DNA of 64,000 bases from an uncultured Ruminococcus sp. (lineage in GTDB: Bacteria; Bacillota; Clostridia; Oscillospirales; Acutalibacteraceae): the NCBI GenBank assembly GCA_958403905.1, contig CATXZD010000005.1, positions 111,795 through 175,794 of the forward strand. The letters run 5' to 3'. Within the stretch, counting starts at the first letter, position 1; each line of letters opens with the position of its first letter. Below the pieces are notes generated by a model. The model was given only the letters and a program-made list of their open reading frames with translations, did not search any database and was not told the origin of the DNA. This document shows positions 34,955 through 42,475 of this stretch, in pieces. The position numbers and the translations under genes are program-made.

Positions 34955-35015
34955 ATTGTCCGGCTCCTGAGATACCGAGGTTTAATTCATATCCGACTTA
35001 TAGGGCGGGTTAAAA
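34955..35015 (-). repeat. Partial inverted R1 repeat
   Basis: GTCCGGCTCCTGAGATACCGAGG, then ATCCGACTTATAGGGCGGGTTAAAAAAG. It matches the R1 middle and degraded head in reverse orientation, between coaBC and azlC. Confidence 0.5.
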
Positions 35016-35029
35016 AAGAAGGAATGAGA

Positions 35030-35761
35030 ATGAGAAAACAAACGCTTAAGAAAGCGTTTAAAGACAGTTTGCCTATACTTGCAGGCTATCTTGCCTTAGG
35101 CATAGGCTTTGGCGTACTGCTCCACAGCAAGGGCTACAGCTTTTGGTGGGCTTTGCTTATGAGCTGTACAATCTACGCAGGCGCAGGCCAGTACGCCGCA
35201 GTTGATTTGCTAAGCAGCGGAGCGTCGCTTATTACAACTGCCGTAATGACGCTTATTATTAACGCACGTCACTTTTTTTACGGATTTTCACTACTTGATA
35301 AATACAAAGGTACGGGCAAAGCAAAGCCTTATATGATTTTTGCACTTACGGACGAAACCTATTCGCTCGTTTGCACGGCAAAAATTCCCGAGGGAATTGA
35401 CGAGAAAAAATACTACCTTTTTCTTTCAATTCTCGACCAGCTCTACTGGATTTCGGGATGTACAATCGGCGCGCTTCTCGGAACGTTTATTCCGTTTAAC
35501 AGCACCGGAATTGACTTTGCAATGACTGCACTGTTTGTTGTAATCTTCGTTGAGCAATGGTTAAGTACAAAGGAGCGCCTTCCTGCAATTTTAGGCGCGG
35601 CAACAACACTTTTGTGCCTGTTTGTTTTCGGCTCACAGTATTTTATAATTCCGTCAATGGCTTTAATTGCTGTCGAACTCGTAATTTTCAGAAAAAGATT
35701 TGAAAAAAGTAATCTCGACAGCGAAAAAACAAAATCGGAGGTGAGCGAAAATGGACAATAA
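35030..35761 (+). CDS. azlC: AzlC family branched-chain amino acid exporter subunit
   Basis: 243-residue membrane protein. AzlC cues: FKDSLPILAGYLALGIGFGV, the small-residue motif CTIYAGAGQYAAVDLL, INARHFFYGFSLLDKYKG and FALTDETYSL. With AzlD it exports branched-chain amino acids and analogues such as azaleucine in Bacillus. I chose the ATG at 35030, 6 bases after GAAGGA; the ATG two codons earlier sits against it. The C-terminal basic/acidic tail overlaps azlD by 11 bases. Confidence 0.93.
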   Translation: MRKQTLKKAFKDSLPILAGYLALGIGFGVLLHSKGYSFWWALLMSCTIYAGAGQYAAVDLLSSGASLITTAVMTLIINARHFFYGFSLLDKYKGTGKAKPYMIFALTDETYSLVCTAKIPEGIDEKKYYLFLSILDQLYWISGCTIGALLGTFIPFNSTGIDFAMTALFVVIFVEQWLSTKERLPAILGAATTLLCLFVFGSQYFIIPSMALIAVELVIFRKRFEKSNLDSEKTKSEVSENGQ

Positions 35762-36086
35762 CACCGTCCACTCACTGCTGATTGTCGCAGTTATGGCTGT
35801 ATTTACAGCTTTGACGCGCTTTTTGCCGTTTTTAGCATTTCCCGAGGGTCGAAAACGCCCGAAGGTTATTACATACCTCGGAACTGTGCTTCCGTACGCT
35901 TTAATAGGTATGCTCGTTGTGTACTGCTTCAAAAGCGTTTCTGTTTTCAGCTATCCTTATTGCTTACCCGAGCTTTTAGCCGCTGCGCTCGTTGCCGCAC
36001 TTCACATCTGGAAACGCAACACACTGATAAGCGTTTTCGGCGGAGTTATATTCTATATGGTGCTTGTTCAGTGCATTTTCTGTTGA
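35751..36086 (+). CDS. azlD: AzlD family branched-chain amino acid transport protein
   Basis: 111 residues, four hydrophobic segments. AzlD cues are LTRFLPFLAFPEGRKRPKVI, YLGTVLPYALIGMLVVYCFK and LPELLAAALVAALHIWKRNT. It is the small partner of AzlC; the genes overlap (11 bases) with GGAGGTG inside azlC. The mntP promoter overlaps its stop. Confidence 0.93.
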   Translation: MDNNTVHSLLIVAVMAVFTALTRFLPFLAFPEGRKRPKVITYLGTVLPYALIGMLVVYCFKSVSVFSYPYCLPELLAAALVAALHIWKRNTLISVFGGVIFYMVLVQCIFC

Positions 36087-36111
36087 CATAATTCTAATAG
36101 TATGATATAAT
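36083..36111 (+). promoter_or_regulatory. Consensus promoter of mntP
   Basis: TTGACA (36083-36088), 17-base spacer, TATAAT (36106-36111); it overlaps the azlD stop codon. Confidence 0.85.
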
Positions 36112-36117
36112 TTCGGA

Positions 36118-36234
36118 AGATTAAGGGAGTAGTCAGCGCTAAATGCGTGATTAAGCCAACATACTTGGGCGTGCCCATGGTTTAATTTTAAATGACAAGA
36201 CTTATCTGTTAGGGCAACAGATAGGTCTTTTTTT
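36118..36234 (+). ncRNA. yybP-ykoY (Mn2+) riboswitch with intrinsic terminator
   Basis: The conserved aptamer phrases are present: AAGGGAGTAGTCAGCG near 36123 and CCAACATACTTGGGCGTGCCC near 36156, as in the Mn2+-sensing yybP-ykoY family. A 13-bp perfect terminator hairpin (36198-36210 with 36216-36228) and seven Ts follow. When Mn2+ is bound the switch normally prevents termination and turns on the exporter downstream. Class and linkage to mntP agree. Confidence 0.9.
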
Positions 36235-36272
36235 ATCCTCTGTTGCTTATTAATGCAATGGAGGAATTTTTT

Positions 36273-36836
36273 ATGGGAATTATTGAGCTTTTTATTCTTG
36301 CAGTCGGACTTTCAATGGACGCTTTTGCAGTTTCAATCTGCAAAGGACTTTCGGTAAAAAGTCTTAAAGTACGTCACGGCGTAATCTGCGGACTGTACTT
36401 TGGCGGATTTCAGGCAGGTATGCCGCTTATCGGATATTTTCTCGGCAAACAGTTTGAATCGTTAATTACAAGCGTTGACCACTGGATAGCATTTGCTTTG
36501 CTCGGAATTATCGGCGCAAATATGATTAAGGAGTCATTTGGCAGTCCCGAAGAACTGAACGATTCGTTTACCCCAAAGTCGATGATTCCGCTTGCCGTAG
36601 CCACAAGCATTGACGCGCTTGCTGTAGGCGTTACACTCGCCTGCCTTAATGTTGAGATTTTCTCTGCTGTAAGCCTAATCGGCATTATAACGTTTATTTT
36701 TTCGGCTGTAGGCGTCAAAATCGGCAACGTGTTCGGAGTAAGATTTAAGTCAAAAGCTGAACTTATCGGCGGAATCGTGCTTATTGTTATGGGTGTTAAG
36801 ATTTTGCTTGAACATCTTGGTGTTATTAATTTTTAG
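36273..36836 (+). CDS. mntP: Manganese efflux pump MntP
   Basis: 187 residues, six hydrophobic segments in two duplicated halves. Each half carries an acidic motif: AVGLSMDAFAVSICKGL in the first and AVATSIDALAVGVTLACLN in the second; SAVGVKIGN and GGIVLIVMGVKILLEH are also typical. It exports excess Mn2+. Start is the ATG at 36273 with GGAGG upstream. Control is by the Mn2+ riboswitch directly upstream. Confidence 0.95.
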   Translation: MGIIELFILAVGLSMDAFAVSICKGLSVKSLKVRHGVICGLYFGGFQAGMPLIGYFLGKQFESLITSVDHWIAFALLGIIGANMIKESFGSPEELNDSFTPKSMIPLAVATSIDALAVGVTLACLNVEIFSAVSLIGIITFIFSAVGVKIGNVFGVRFKSKAELIGGIVLIVMGVKILLEHLGVINF

Positions 36837-36850
36837 TACAGGTTTTAATA

Positions 36851-36890
36851 TAATGCGGGAAGCAGTTACGGCTGTTCCTGCATTATTTTG
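36851..36890 (+). terminator. Likely terminator after mntP
   Basis: 11-bp stem TAATGCGGGAA/TTCCTGCATTA with a partly paired loop, then TTTTGG; the T-run is short. Confidence 0.6.
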
Positions 36891-37280
36891 GTTCAATGTC
36901 AATAGTTGGGGTAAAATATAAAGAAGAATAGCTTATTTTAAAATTTGGAATTTTATAGTATTACTGAAGTTATCTTTTGGTATTCGTAGGGGACGGCATC
37001 CCTGACGTCCCATCTGATTGCCAACGGCAATCAGGGAAAACAACATCTTAAGACAAGGTTTTGGGACGTCTAGAAGCCGTCCCCTACGCAGAACTTTATT
37101 AAGGTTCCGTTTGTTATTACCCCAACATTTATTATAGAACCATTATTTTTTTGTTACAAAAGCACCTGAACAATTAACAATTAATTGTAATTTGTTAATT
37201 GTAAATTGTAAATCGTCTGACTCCGTGATACCGACTTATAATTCATATTCGGCTTATAGAACGGCTTAAAAAAAGAAAAT
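36891..37280. repeat. Intergenic repeats with a 104-bp cruciform-like element (36985-37088)
   Basis: No gene. The element has a 13-bp perfect outer stem CGTAGGGGACGGC/GCCGTCCCCTACG, a second stem GACGTCCCA/TGGGACGTC, and an internal hairpin TGATTGCC-AAC-GGCAATCA. Beyond it are AATTAATTGTAA tracts and a partial inverted R1 copy (37205-37275). Confidence 0.7.
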
Positions 37281-37292
37281 TCGAGTTTAGGG

Positions 37293-37321
37293 TTGATTTT
37301 TTAAAACAATGGTGTTATAAT
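37293..37321 (+). promoter_or_regulatory. Promoter of NlpC/P60 gene
   Basis: TTGATT (37293-37298), 17-base spacer, TATAAT (37316-37321). The leader of about 90 nt contains a TTACCGAGA/TCTCGGGTAA hairpin (37345-37372); no riboswitch class was recognised. Confidence 0.65.
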
Positions 37322-37419
37322 AGTTACAAATTTGTTATTAAATGTTACCGAGATTGTAATTTTCTCGGGTAAAAAGTTACTAATTGATACCTATTATAAA
37401 ACAATCGGAGGTTTTTAAA

Positions 37420-38994
37420 ATGCAGAGAATTAAAAAACTTACTGCAATTATTCTGAGTATTCTTACGCTGTCAAGCGTATGCGTATTCGGAAGCGCTTTT
37501 TCGGCAGGTGCAAGCGGCACCGGCGCAGGACTTGCCGAATGGGCACTTAACGCATACTATGACGGTTGGTCTTATGTTTACGGAGGCTCCAGTCCCGGTG
37601 CTGTTGACTGTTCAGGTCTTATTTATTCATACTGCGGCGGCGAGCGCTGCGGTGACCCACAGCTTAACACTGCAACTCAAAGAGGTTCGGTAAGCAGCGG
37701 TATTCCAAATGTTCACGGTCTTGGACTTTGGCGACCGGGTCATGTCGGCGTTTATGTAGGCGACGGTATGGAGGTTGACGCAAGAGGCGACGCATACGAT
37801 ATGTGTTACGAAAGCGTTTACGGCTCATACAGCGGCTGGACATACTGGTTTAAGCTTGCGGCTGTAAGCTATCCCACAAACGGCTGGGAAAAGTTCAGCG
37901 GCGACTACTACTACTATGAAAACGGCGAATACATCACCGATACGTCAAGAACAATTGACGGCGATACATACTACTTTGACTCAAAGGGCCGTTCAAGCAA
38001 AACTCCCTCAAATACATCAGGCTCATCATCAAGCGGTTCATCTAATAATTCATCCTCATCTTCAAGTTCTTCATCACAGAGCAAGCCCACTTCGTGGAGA
38101 AACGGCTCAACGGGTGAAGAGGTAGAGAAGATTCAAAGCCGCCTTGCAGAGCTTGGCTACTATACAGGTGCTATTGACGGAAACTTCGGCGACGCTACAG
38201 AAAAGGCTTACAGAGCATTTCAGGAGGCAGCCGGGCTTACCGTTGACGGTATAGCAGGCTCCGACCGTGAGGTTCTCTACTCTGACGACGCACCGCACGC
38301 TCCTAAGGTAGAAGAAACAACTGCTCCCGCTGAGGAAAAGCAGGACGATGAAAAAGAAAGCAAAGAAGAAAAGTCAGCAATCGAATTTAAGAGTGGTGAC
38401 GAAAATGACGACGTAAAGGCAATTCAGGGCAAGCTTGCAGAGTTAAAATACTTTGACGTTGACCCCACAGGTTATTTCGGAGATTACACCGTGCAGACAG
38501 TAATGAACTTCCAGCTTGCAAACGGACTTGAGGCAACAGGTGTTATTGACGAAGAAACATATAAATTGCTTTTCAGTGCTGATGCTGTTGTAAATCCCAA
38601 TCCTACACAGGAAAGCACAGACGAACAGACTGCAACAAATGCGGCTGAATCGGGTCCCGTACAAATGCCCCTTACAACAAGCCCCTCTGAGCTGATTGTT
38701 GTAAATGAGCAGAATCAGAACTACACCGACACAGCTACCGACGTTGTTAAAAAGACAAACAAGGTAACAAAAAAGGCGCTTTCAAATTCATCATCGGTAA
38801 TCCCCTCCGCCGCAACCGCAGAGGTTAAACGAACAGCAAGCGTTTGGCTTTGGTTTGTTCTTGTCGCCGTAATTCTCGGCGCACTTGCAGCCGTATTTAT
38901 GCTTCGTGACAGAAAGTCAAACAGATACGCAAAATACTGTGCAAAGAAGAAAAAGCAAACAAGCTTTAAGGCAGATGTAAAAACTCGTTGGTAA
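37420..38994 (+). CDS. Secreted NlpC/P60 peptidoglycan hydrolase with two PG-binding domains and a C-terminal membrane anchor
   Basis: 524 residues. Signal peptide (KLTAIILSILTLSSVCVFGS), then an NlpC/P60 cysteine peptidase placed at the N-terminus (catalytic Cys in GAVDCSGLIYSYCGG, His in WRPGHVGVYVGDG). A cell-wall-binding-like repeat (YYYYENGEYI, YYFDSKG) follows, then a serine-rich linker and two PG_binding_1 domains (GEEVEKIQSRLAELGYYTG, DDVKAIQGKLAELKYF). After an acidic/threonine-rich stretch comes a membrane segment (VWLWFVLVAVILGALAAVF) with a basic tail. It cleaves stem peptides of peptidoglycan; the anchor suggests it stays membrane-tethered. GGAGG precedes the start. Confidence 0.92.
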   Translation: MQRIKKLTAIILSILTLSSVCVFGSAFSAGASGTGAGLAEWALNAYYDGWSYVYGGSSPGAVDCSGLIYSYCGGERCGDPQLNTATQRGSVSSGIPNVHGLGLWRPGHVGVYVGDGMEVDARGDAYDMCYESVYGSYSGWTYWFKLAAVSYPTNGWEKFSGDYYYYENGEYITDTSRTIDGDTYYFDSKGRSSKTPSNTSGSSSSGSSNNSSSSSSSSSQSKPTSWRNGSTGEEVEKIQSRLAELGYYTGAIDGNFGDATEKAYRAFQEAAGLTVDGIAGSDREVLYSDDAPHAPKVEETTAPAEEKQDDEKESKEEKSAIEFKSGDENDDVKAIQGKLAELKYFDVDPTGYFGDYTVQTVMNFQLANGLEATGVIDEETYKLLFSADAVVNPNPTQESTDEQTATNAAESGPVQMPLTTSPSELIVVNEQNQNYTDTATDVVKKTNKVTKKALSNSSSVIPSAATAEVKRTASVWLWFVLVAVILGALAAVFMLRDRKSNRYAKYCAKKKKQTSFKADVKTRW

Positions 38995-39023
38995 ATCGGC
39001 AGTGTGATATTAAATTCAAAATT

Positions 39024-39065
39024 AAAAGGTCGGAACATCGATATTAACGGTGTCCGACCTTTTTC
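39024..39065. terminator. Bidirectional terminator, GGTCGGA family
   Basis: AAAAGGTCGGA/TCCGACCTTTTT hairpin between the convergent NlpC/P60 and histidine kinase genes; T-runs on both strands. Same arms as at 210 and 1761. Confidence 0.85.
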
Positions 39066-39103
39066 AACTTAATTGAGTTATCCACATACGCCTGTATAAA
39101 GGG

Positions 39104-40378
39104 TTAAAAAATATACTGCACTGTAATTACAGCAACTCCGTTTTCATTGCCGATGTCTATCATTCCGTTGTTTTTCTCAGTAAGCTTTCGCAAAATATTA
39201 ATTTTCAGCATACTGTTCTTATCGTTCGGTTCAGCAAAATTTTCATCGTTTTTACACGGAAAACTGATTGTATACAGCAAAACACCCTGCTGGCAGTCCG
39301 CCGAAATTTCAATTTGCTTTTCCTCTTTCGGCTCAATGCCGTTTAAGCCAAAAACAGCAATATCAATCGTATTGTTCAAAAGCACGCATATATCAAAATT
39401 ATCCTCGGGAAGCCTTGCAAAGCTTCCCGAAAATTTTATTTTAATGCTGTCTGCAAGCTGTTTCTGCCTTTCGGTAAGCACAGCGTCTGCGGTGTCACTG
39501 CCCGTATTATAGAGAATGTTGTACGAGCCGATAATCACTTTGTCATATTTCTTGACAAGCTCTAACGATTCTTGCGACCGCCCCTGCTCAAGCAAGGGCT
39601 TTATCCACATAGACATATTATTGTAATCGTGCCTTAACCGTCTTAGCTGTGCACCCGACTGAGCAATAGTTTTTCCATATTCACGCTGAATATTAAGCTG
39701 TTGTTCAAAAACGCTTGTTTCATATCTGTACAGATTCTTCTTTACCTGATTGTAAATCAGAACAGGAAACGCAATTGTCAAAATCAGTGATATAAGCATT
39801 GCAAGCAGTTTTACCGCCACGGCATATCTTACCTCGGAATCAAGCAGAGAAGCCACATAGTTAAAATTACCGCCAATAATCAGAAAGAGGTTAAGCAGTA
39901 ACAAAACGGGCTTTGAAGTATTTTCAATAAAAAATTTCGTCTGCTTTTTCAGAACCGTACAAAAAGCAATGAAAACAACGCTTACAAACAGCGAGGTTAT
40001 CATTCCTGAAAATTTAAGGAATATGCTTTTCAGAATATTGTTCCCGAAAAGCGAAAAAATCAGAACAAGATAAAATGTAACAAACGTTATAACCGAGCTT
40101 ATTGTAATTGCCGTGCTGAATATGTAAAACTTCTTCGGGCCTTTTAGCAGAAGCGGTGTAAACACAAGCCCCCAAAACTCCATATTCACAACCACTCCGT
40201 GTTGCAGTCCGCCTTTAAGCAAAAAAAACGATAACACTGTCAAAAGCAAAATCGTTCCCGAAACAGCAAAATAAAGCTTTGCGCTCTTTAAATCAAATAT
40301 TTTTTTTGTAAAAAAATACACAATAAGTATTACGACAGCATAATTAACAACGCTGTCAACAAACACAATTGCTCCCAT
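39104..40378 (-). CDS. Orphan GHKL-type sensor histidine kinase (AgrC/ComD-like architecture)
   Basis: 424 residues. The N-terminal half has about six hydrophobic segments (from VDSVVNYAVVILIVYFF to ISLILTIAFPVLIY), followed by the phospho-acceptor region QLRRLRHDYNNMSMWIKPLL and a GHKL ATPase (VLLNNTIDIAVFGLN for the N-box, then a short C-terminal part). This is the peptide-sensing HPK10 layout. No LytTR response regulator or peptide gene lies nearby. The start at 40378 has AAGGACGGG upstream; the frame is open further into an R1 repeat, which gives false extra codons. The glycine-rich G-boxes are weak. Confidence 0.82.
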   Translation of the reverse strand: MGAIVFVDSVVNYAVVILIVYFFTKKIFDLKSAKLYFAVSGTILLLTVLSFFLLKGGLQHGVVVNMEFWGLVFTPLLLKGPKKFYIFSTAITISSVITFVTFYLVLIFSLFGNNILKSIFLKFSGMITSLFVSVVFIAFCTVLKKQTKFFIENTSKPVLLLLNLFLIIGGNFNYVASLLDSEVRYAVAVKLLAMLISLILTIAFPVLIYNQVKKNLYRYETSVFEQQLNIQREYGKTIAQSGAQLRRLRHDYNNMSMWIKPLLEQGRSQESLELVKKYDKVIIGSYNILYNTGSDTADAVLTERQKQLADSIKIKFSGSFARLPEDNFDICVLLNNTIDIAVFGLNGIEPKEEKQIEISADCQQGVLLYTISFPCKNDENFAEPNDKNSMLKINILRKLTEKNNGMIDIGNENGVAVITVQYIF

Positions 40379-40391
40379 TTTCAACCCGTCC

Positions 40392-40540
40392 TTTTTAAAC
40401 GTCCTATGGGACGGTTTTTTTAACGCCCTAAGGGTCGGTTTTTTTAACGCCCTAAGGGTCGGCTTTGAATTATAACGCGGTATCGCGGTAACTATACATT
40501 TTTCTGATTCTAACGCAAGATACAACTTTACGGCATATAT
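40392..40540 (+). repeat. R1 repeat copy with triplicated head
   Basis: The TTTTTAAACGTCCTATGGGACGG head is followed by two further heads (TTTTTTTAACGCCCTAAGGG, twice), then one R1 body (CGCGGTATCGCGG and ATTCTAACGCAAGATACAAC). The first head abuts the kinase ribosome binding site. Confidence 0.7.
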
Positions 40541-40764
40541 TGAAGTGTGGAGTGTGAAGAGTGGAGTGTGGAGTTGCGGTCGAGTACCTCGACGGGTAAA
40601 TCGTGACGGATAGGTTAGCTATATCGGATAACTAATGCGTACGAATTTTAAATTGATATTTCGGTAACGTTTTGGGACGTCTGGGAAATTCCCCTGTTAG
40701 GGGAAATGTCGCAAAGCGACAAAAGGGTTGCCGTTTTCGCAGAAAAGCCGTCCCCTACGGAGAT
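40541..40764. repeat. Intergenic repeats, inverted copy of three-hairpin element (40668-40760)
   Basis: No gene. AGTGTGGAGTGTGAAGAGTG tracts, GGTCGAGTACCTCGACGG (40574-40591), then GGTAACGTTTTGGGACGTC with the hairpins TTCCCCTGTTAGGGGAA, GTCGCAAAGCGAC and TTTTCGCAGAAAA. The last part is the reverse complement of 29483-29565 and ends in GCCGTCCCCTACGG. Confidence 0.65.
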
Positions 40765-40870
40765 GTTTTTTTAAACGTCCTATGAGTCGGACTTAAATTA
40801 TAGAACGGTATCTCGGGAGTCAGACATTCTTCTAAGTCTTGCGCAAGATACAACTTTACATCATATTAAC
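40765..40870 (+). repeat. R1 interspersed repeat copy
   Basis: TTTTTTTAAACGTCCTATGAG head, CGGTATCTCGGGAGTCAGAC middle, and a TTGCGCAAGATACAACTTTA tail, 67 bases beyond which the kinase gene ends. Confidence 0.65.
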
Positions 40871-40936
40871 TAAAATAAATTAATCTTTGTGATTTTTTAA
40901 ATTTGCCTGCCGAGGCACTTGACTGACCATTAATTG

Positions 40937-42475
40937 TCATTTGTCCTTTGGCTTTTTCTTGATTGAAACAGCGTCAAGCTCAAACCAGAACGTACTTCCC
41001 TTGCCGAGCGCACTGCGCACTCCGTAATGTGCACCATGCGAGTCAAGAATAGACTTTACAATCGAAAGTCCCAGTCCTGTTCCGATTACACCCCGCTTGT
41101 GCTGTTTATCAACCTTGTAATATCTGTCCCAGATATACTCAAGTCTGTCGGCAGGAATACCCTCGCCGTTGTCGGTAACTTCAATCTTTACCTTTTTGTC
41201 CTTAACGCTCTGCGTAACTACAACGGTTTTATCGTCGCCTGAATGATTAATTGCATTGTTGACAAGGTTATAAATAACCTGCGAAATTTTCAGCTCGTCG
41301 GCAAATACCCACACGTTTTCACTGCTTTCAAACGTTATGTTGTAGCCGTCCTGCTCCTTTAGCTTTGAATACCTTTCAAAAATATCCTTAACACTGTCGG
41401 TAAGACAAAAACGCGTTTTCTCGGGCTGAATTGTACCCGACTGGAGCTTTGAAAGGTCAAGCAAATCATTTACAAGACTTGAAAGACGAGTAGCCTCGTC
41501 AATGATAATCTGGATATTCTCGGGAGTATTCTCACCCGGCAGGTCACGCATTACTTCACCGTAGCCGGTAATCATAGTCAGCGGAGTTCTGAGGTCATGA
41601 GAAATGTTCGCAATAAGCTCCTTTTGAAGCTTTTCGGTTGCGGCAAGCTCTGTTTTTGCGTAGTTAAGCGTATCATTAAGCTCTTCAACCTCAAGATAAC
41701 CCGTTGCGTCAAATTCAACGTCATAGTTCTTCTTCGCAAGCTTTTTAGCCGCACTGTTGGTCTTTGAAATAGGACGAGCTATCTTTCGTGTAACGTAAAT
41801 TGAAAGTATAACGGCAAGTATAATAAACACAATCGACACGATAAACATCTGTTCTTTGATGATTTCAACCGTGTTGCTGAGCGGAGTGATTGACGAAGTT
41901 ACAATAAGAAAGCACTCGCTTGAATCCCTAAGCTCGATTATGTCGGCATACACCATATTCTGCACGTCGCTTGAGCCGTCGCCCGAGTAATGGCGCTCAA
42001 CCCCAATGGTATCGGGAGAAGAAAATCCGTTGATAATTATGTCAAATTTCTGCTGTGTTCGGCTTTTTTCACGCTTGTTTGTCACGCACATATACTGACC
42101 GCCGTTTTCGGCAGCGCTTTTGTAGTACGAATACACCTCGTGATATTCAAAATCAAGCGCAGTTGCAGGGTTGTCATACTCGCAGTCGTACATCAGCTCA
42201 AACAGCGCTGACGACGAGTCGTACACATAAACCGAAAGCGAATTGTAGCTTGCTACATTTTCAATTGTACCCTGAACGTTTTTGTTTTGCTGAATCGACT
42301 TTGAAATTATTGAGGCGTTTTTTTCAACCTGCACAGATTTGCTCGTTGTGTAAAATGATTCAAGAAAGAACGACTGAAACGCCCATAAAATAACTAAGAT
42401 TATCAAGCCGTACAACAAAAAGTAGCACAAAAGCTTAAAATTAAGCGGTATGTTTTTTCTGCTAATTCGTTTCAA
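40937..42475 (-). CDS. Two-component sensor histidine kinase (HAMP, HisKA, HATPase)
   Basis: 512 residues. A transmembrane segment near residues 13-35, an extracytoplasmic sensor region of about 170 residues, a second membrane segment (MFIVSIVFIILAVILSIYVT), a HAMP linker (RKIARPISKTNSAAKKLAKK), HisKA with the acceptor in NISHDLRTPLTMITGYGEVM, and HATPase boxes (YNLVNNAINH, VTDNGEGIP, GTGLGLSIV, GKGSTFWFEL). The start appears to be TTG at 42475, inside the 3' end of the response regulator gene (14-base overlap), with GGAG about 12 bases upstream. It partners the adjacent OmpR-type regulator; the signal is unknown. Confidence 0.93.
   Translation of the reverse strand: MKRISRKNIPLNFKLLCYFLLYGLIILVILWAFQSFFLESFYTTSKSVQVEKNASIISKSIQQNKNVQGTIENVASYNSLSVYVYDSSSALFELMYDCEYDNPATALDFEYHEVYSYYKSAAENGGQYMCVTNKREKSRTQQKFDIIINGFSSPDTIGVERHYSGDGSSDVQNMVYADIIELRDSSECFLIVTSSITPLSNTVEIIKEQMFIVSIVFIILAVILSIYVTRKIARPISKTNSAAKKLAKKNYDVEFDATGYLEVEELNDTLNYAKTELAATEKLQKELIANISHDLRTPLTMITGYGEVMRDLPGENTPENIQIIIDEATRLSSLVNDLLDLSKLQSGTIQPEKTRFCLTDSVKDIFERYSKLKEQDGYNITFESSENVWVFADELKISQVIYNLVNNAINHSGDDKTVVVTQSVKDKKVKIEVTDNGEGIPADRLEYIWDRYYKVDKQHKRGVIGTGLGLSIVKSILDSHGAHYGVRSALGKGSTFWFELDAVSIKKKPKDK

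Noticed and set aside
37322..37419. c-di-AMP (ydaO-yuaA) riboswitch before the NlpC/P60 gene
   Set aside because: The gene type fits that class, but the roughly 90-nt leader is too short and lacks the conserved aptamer sequences; only a simple hairpin is visible.
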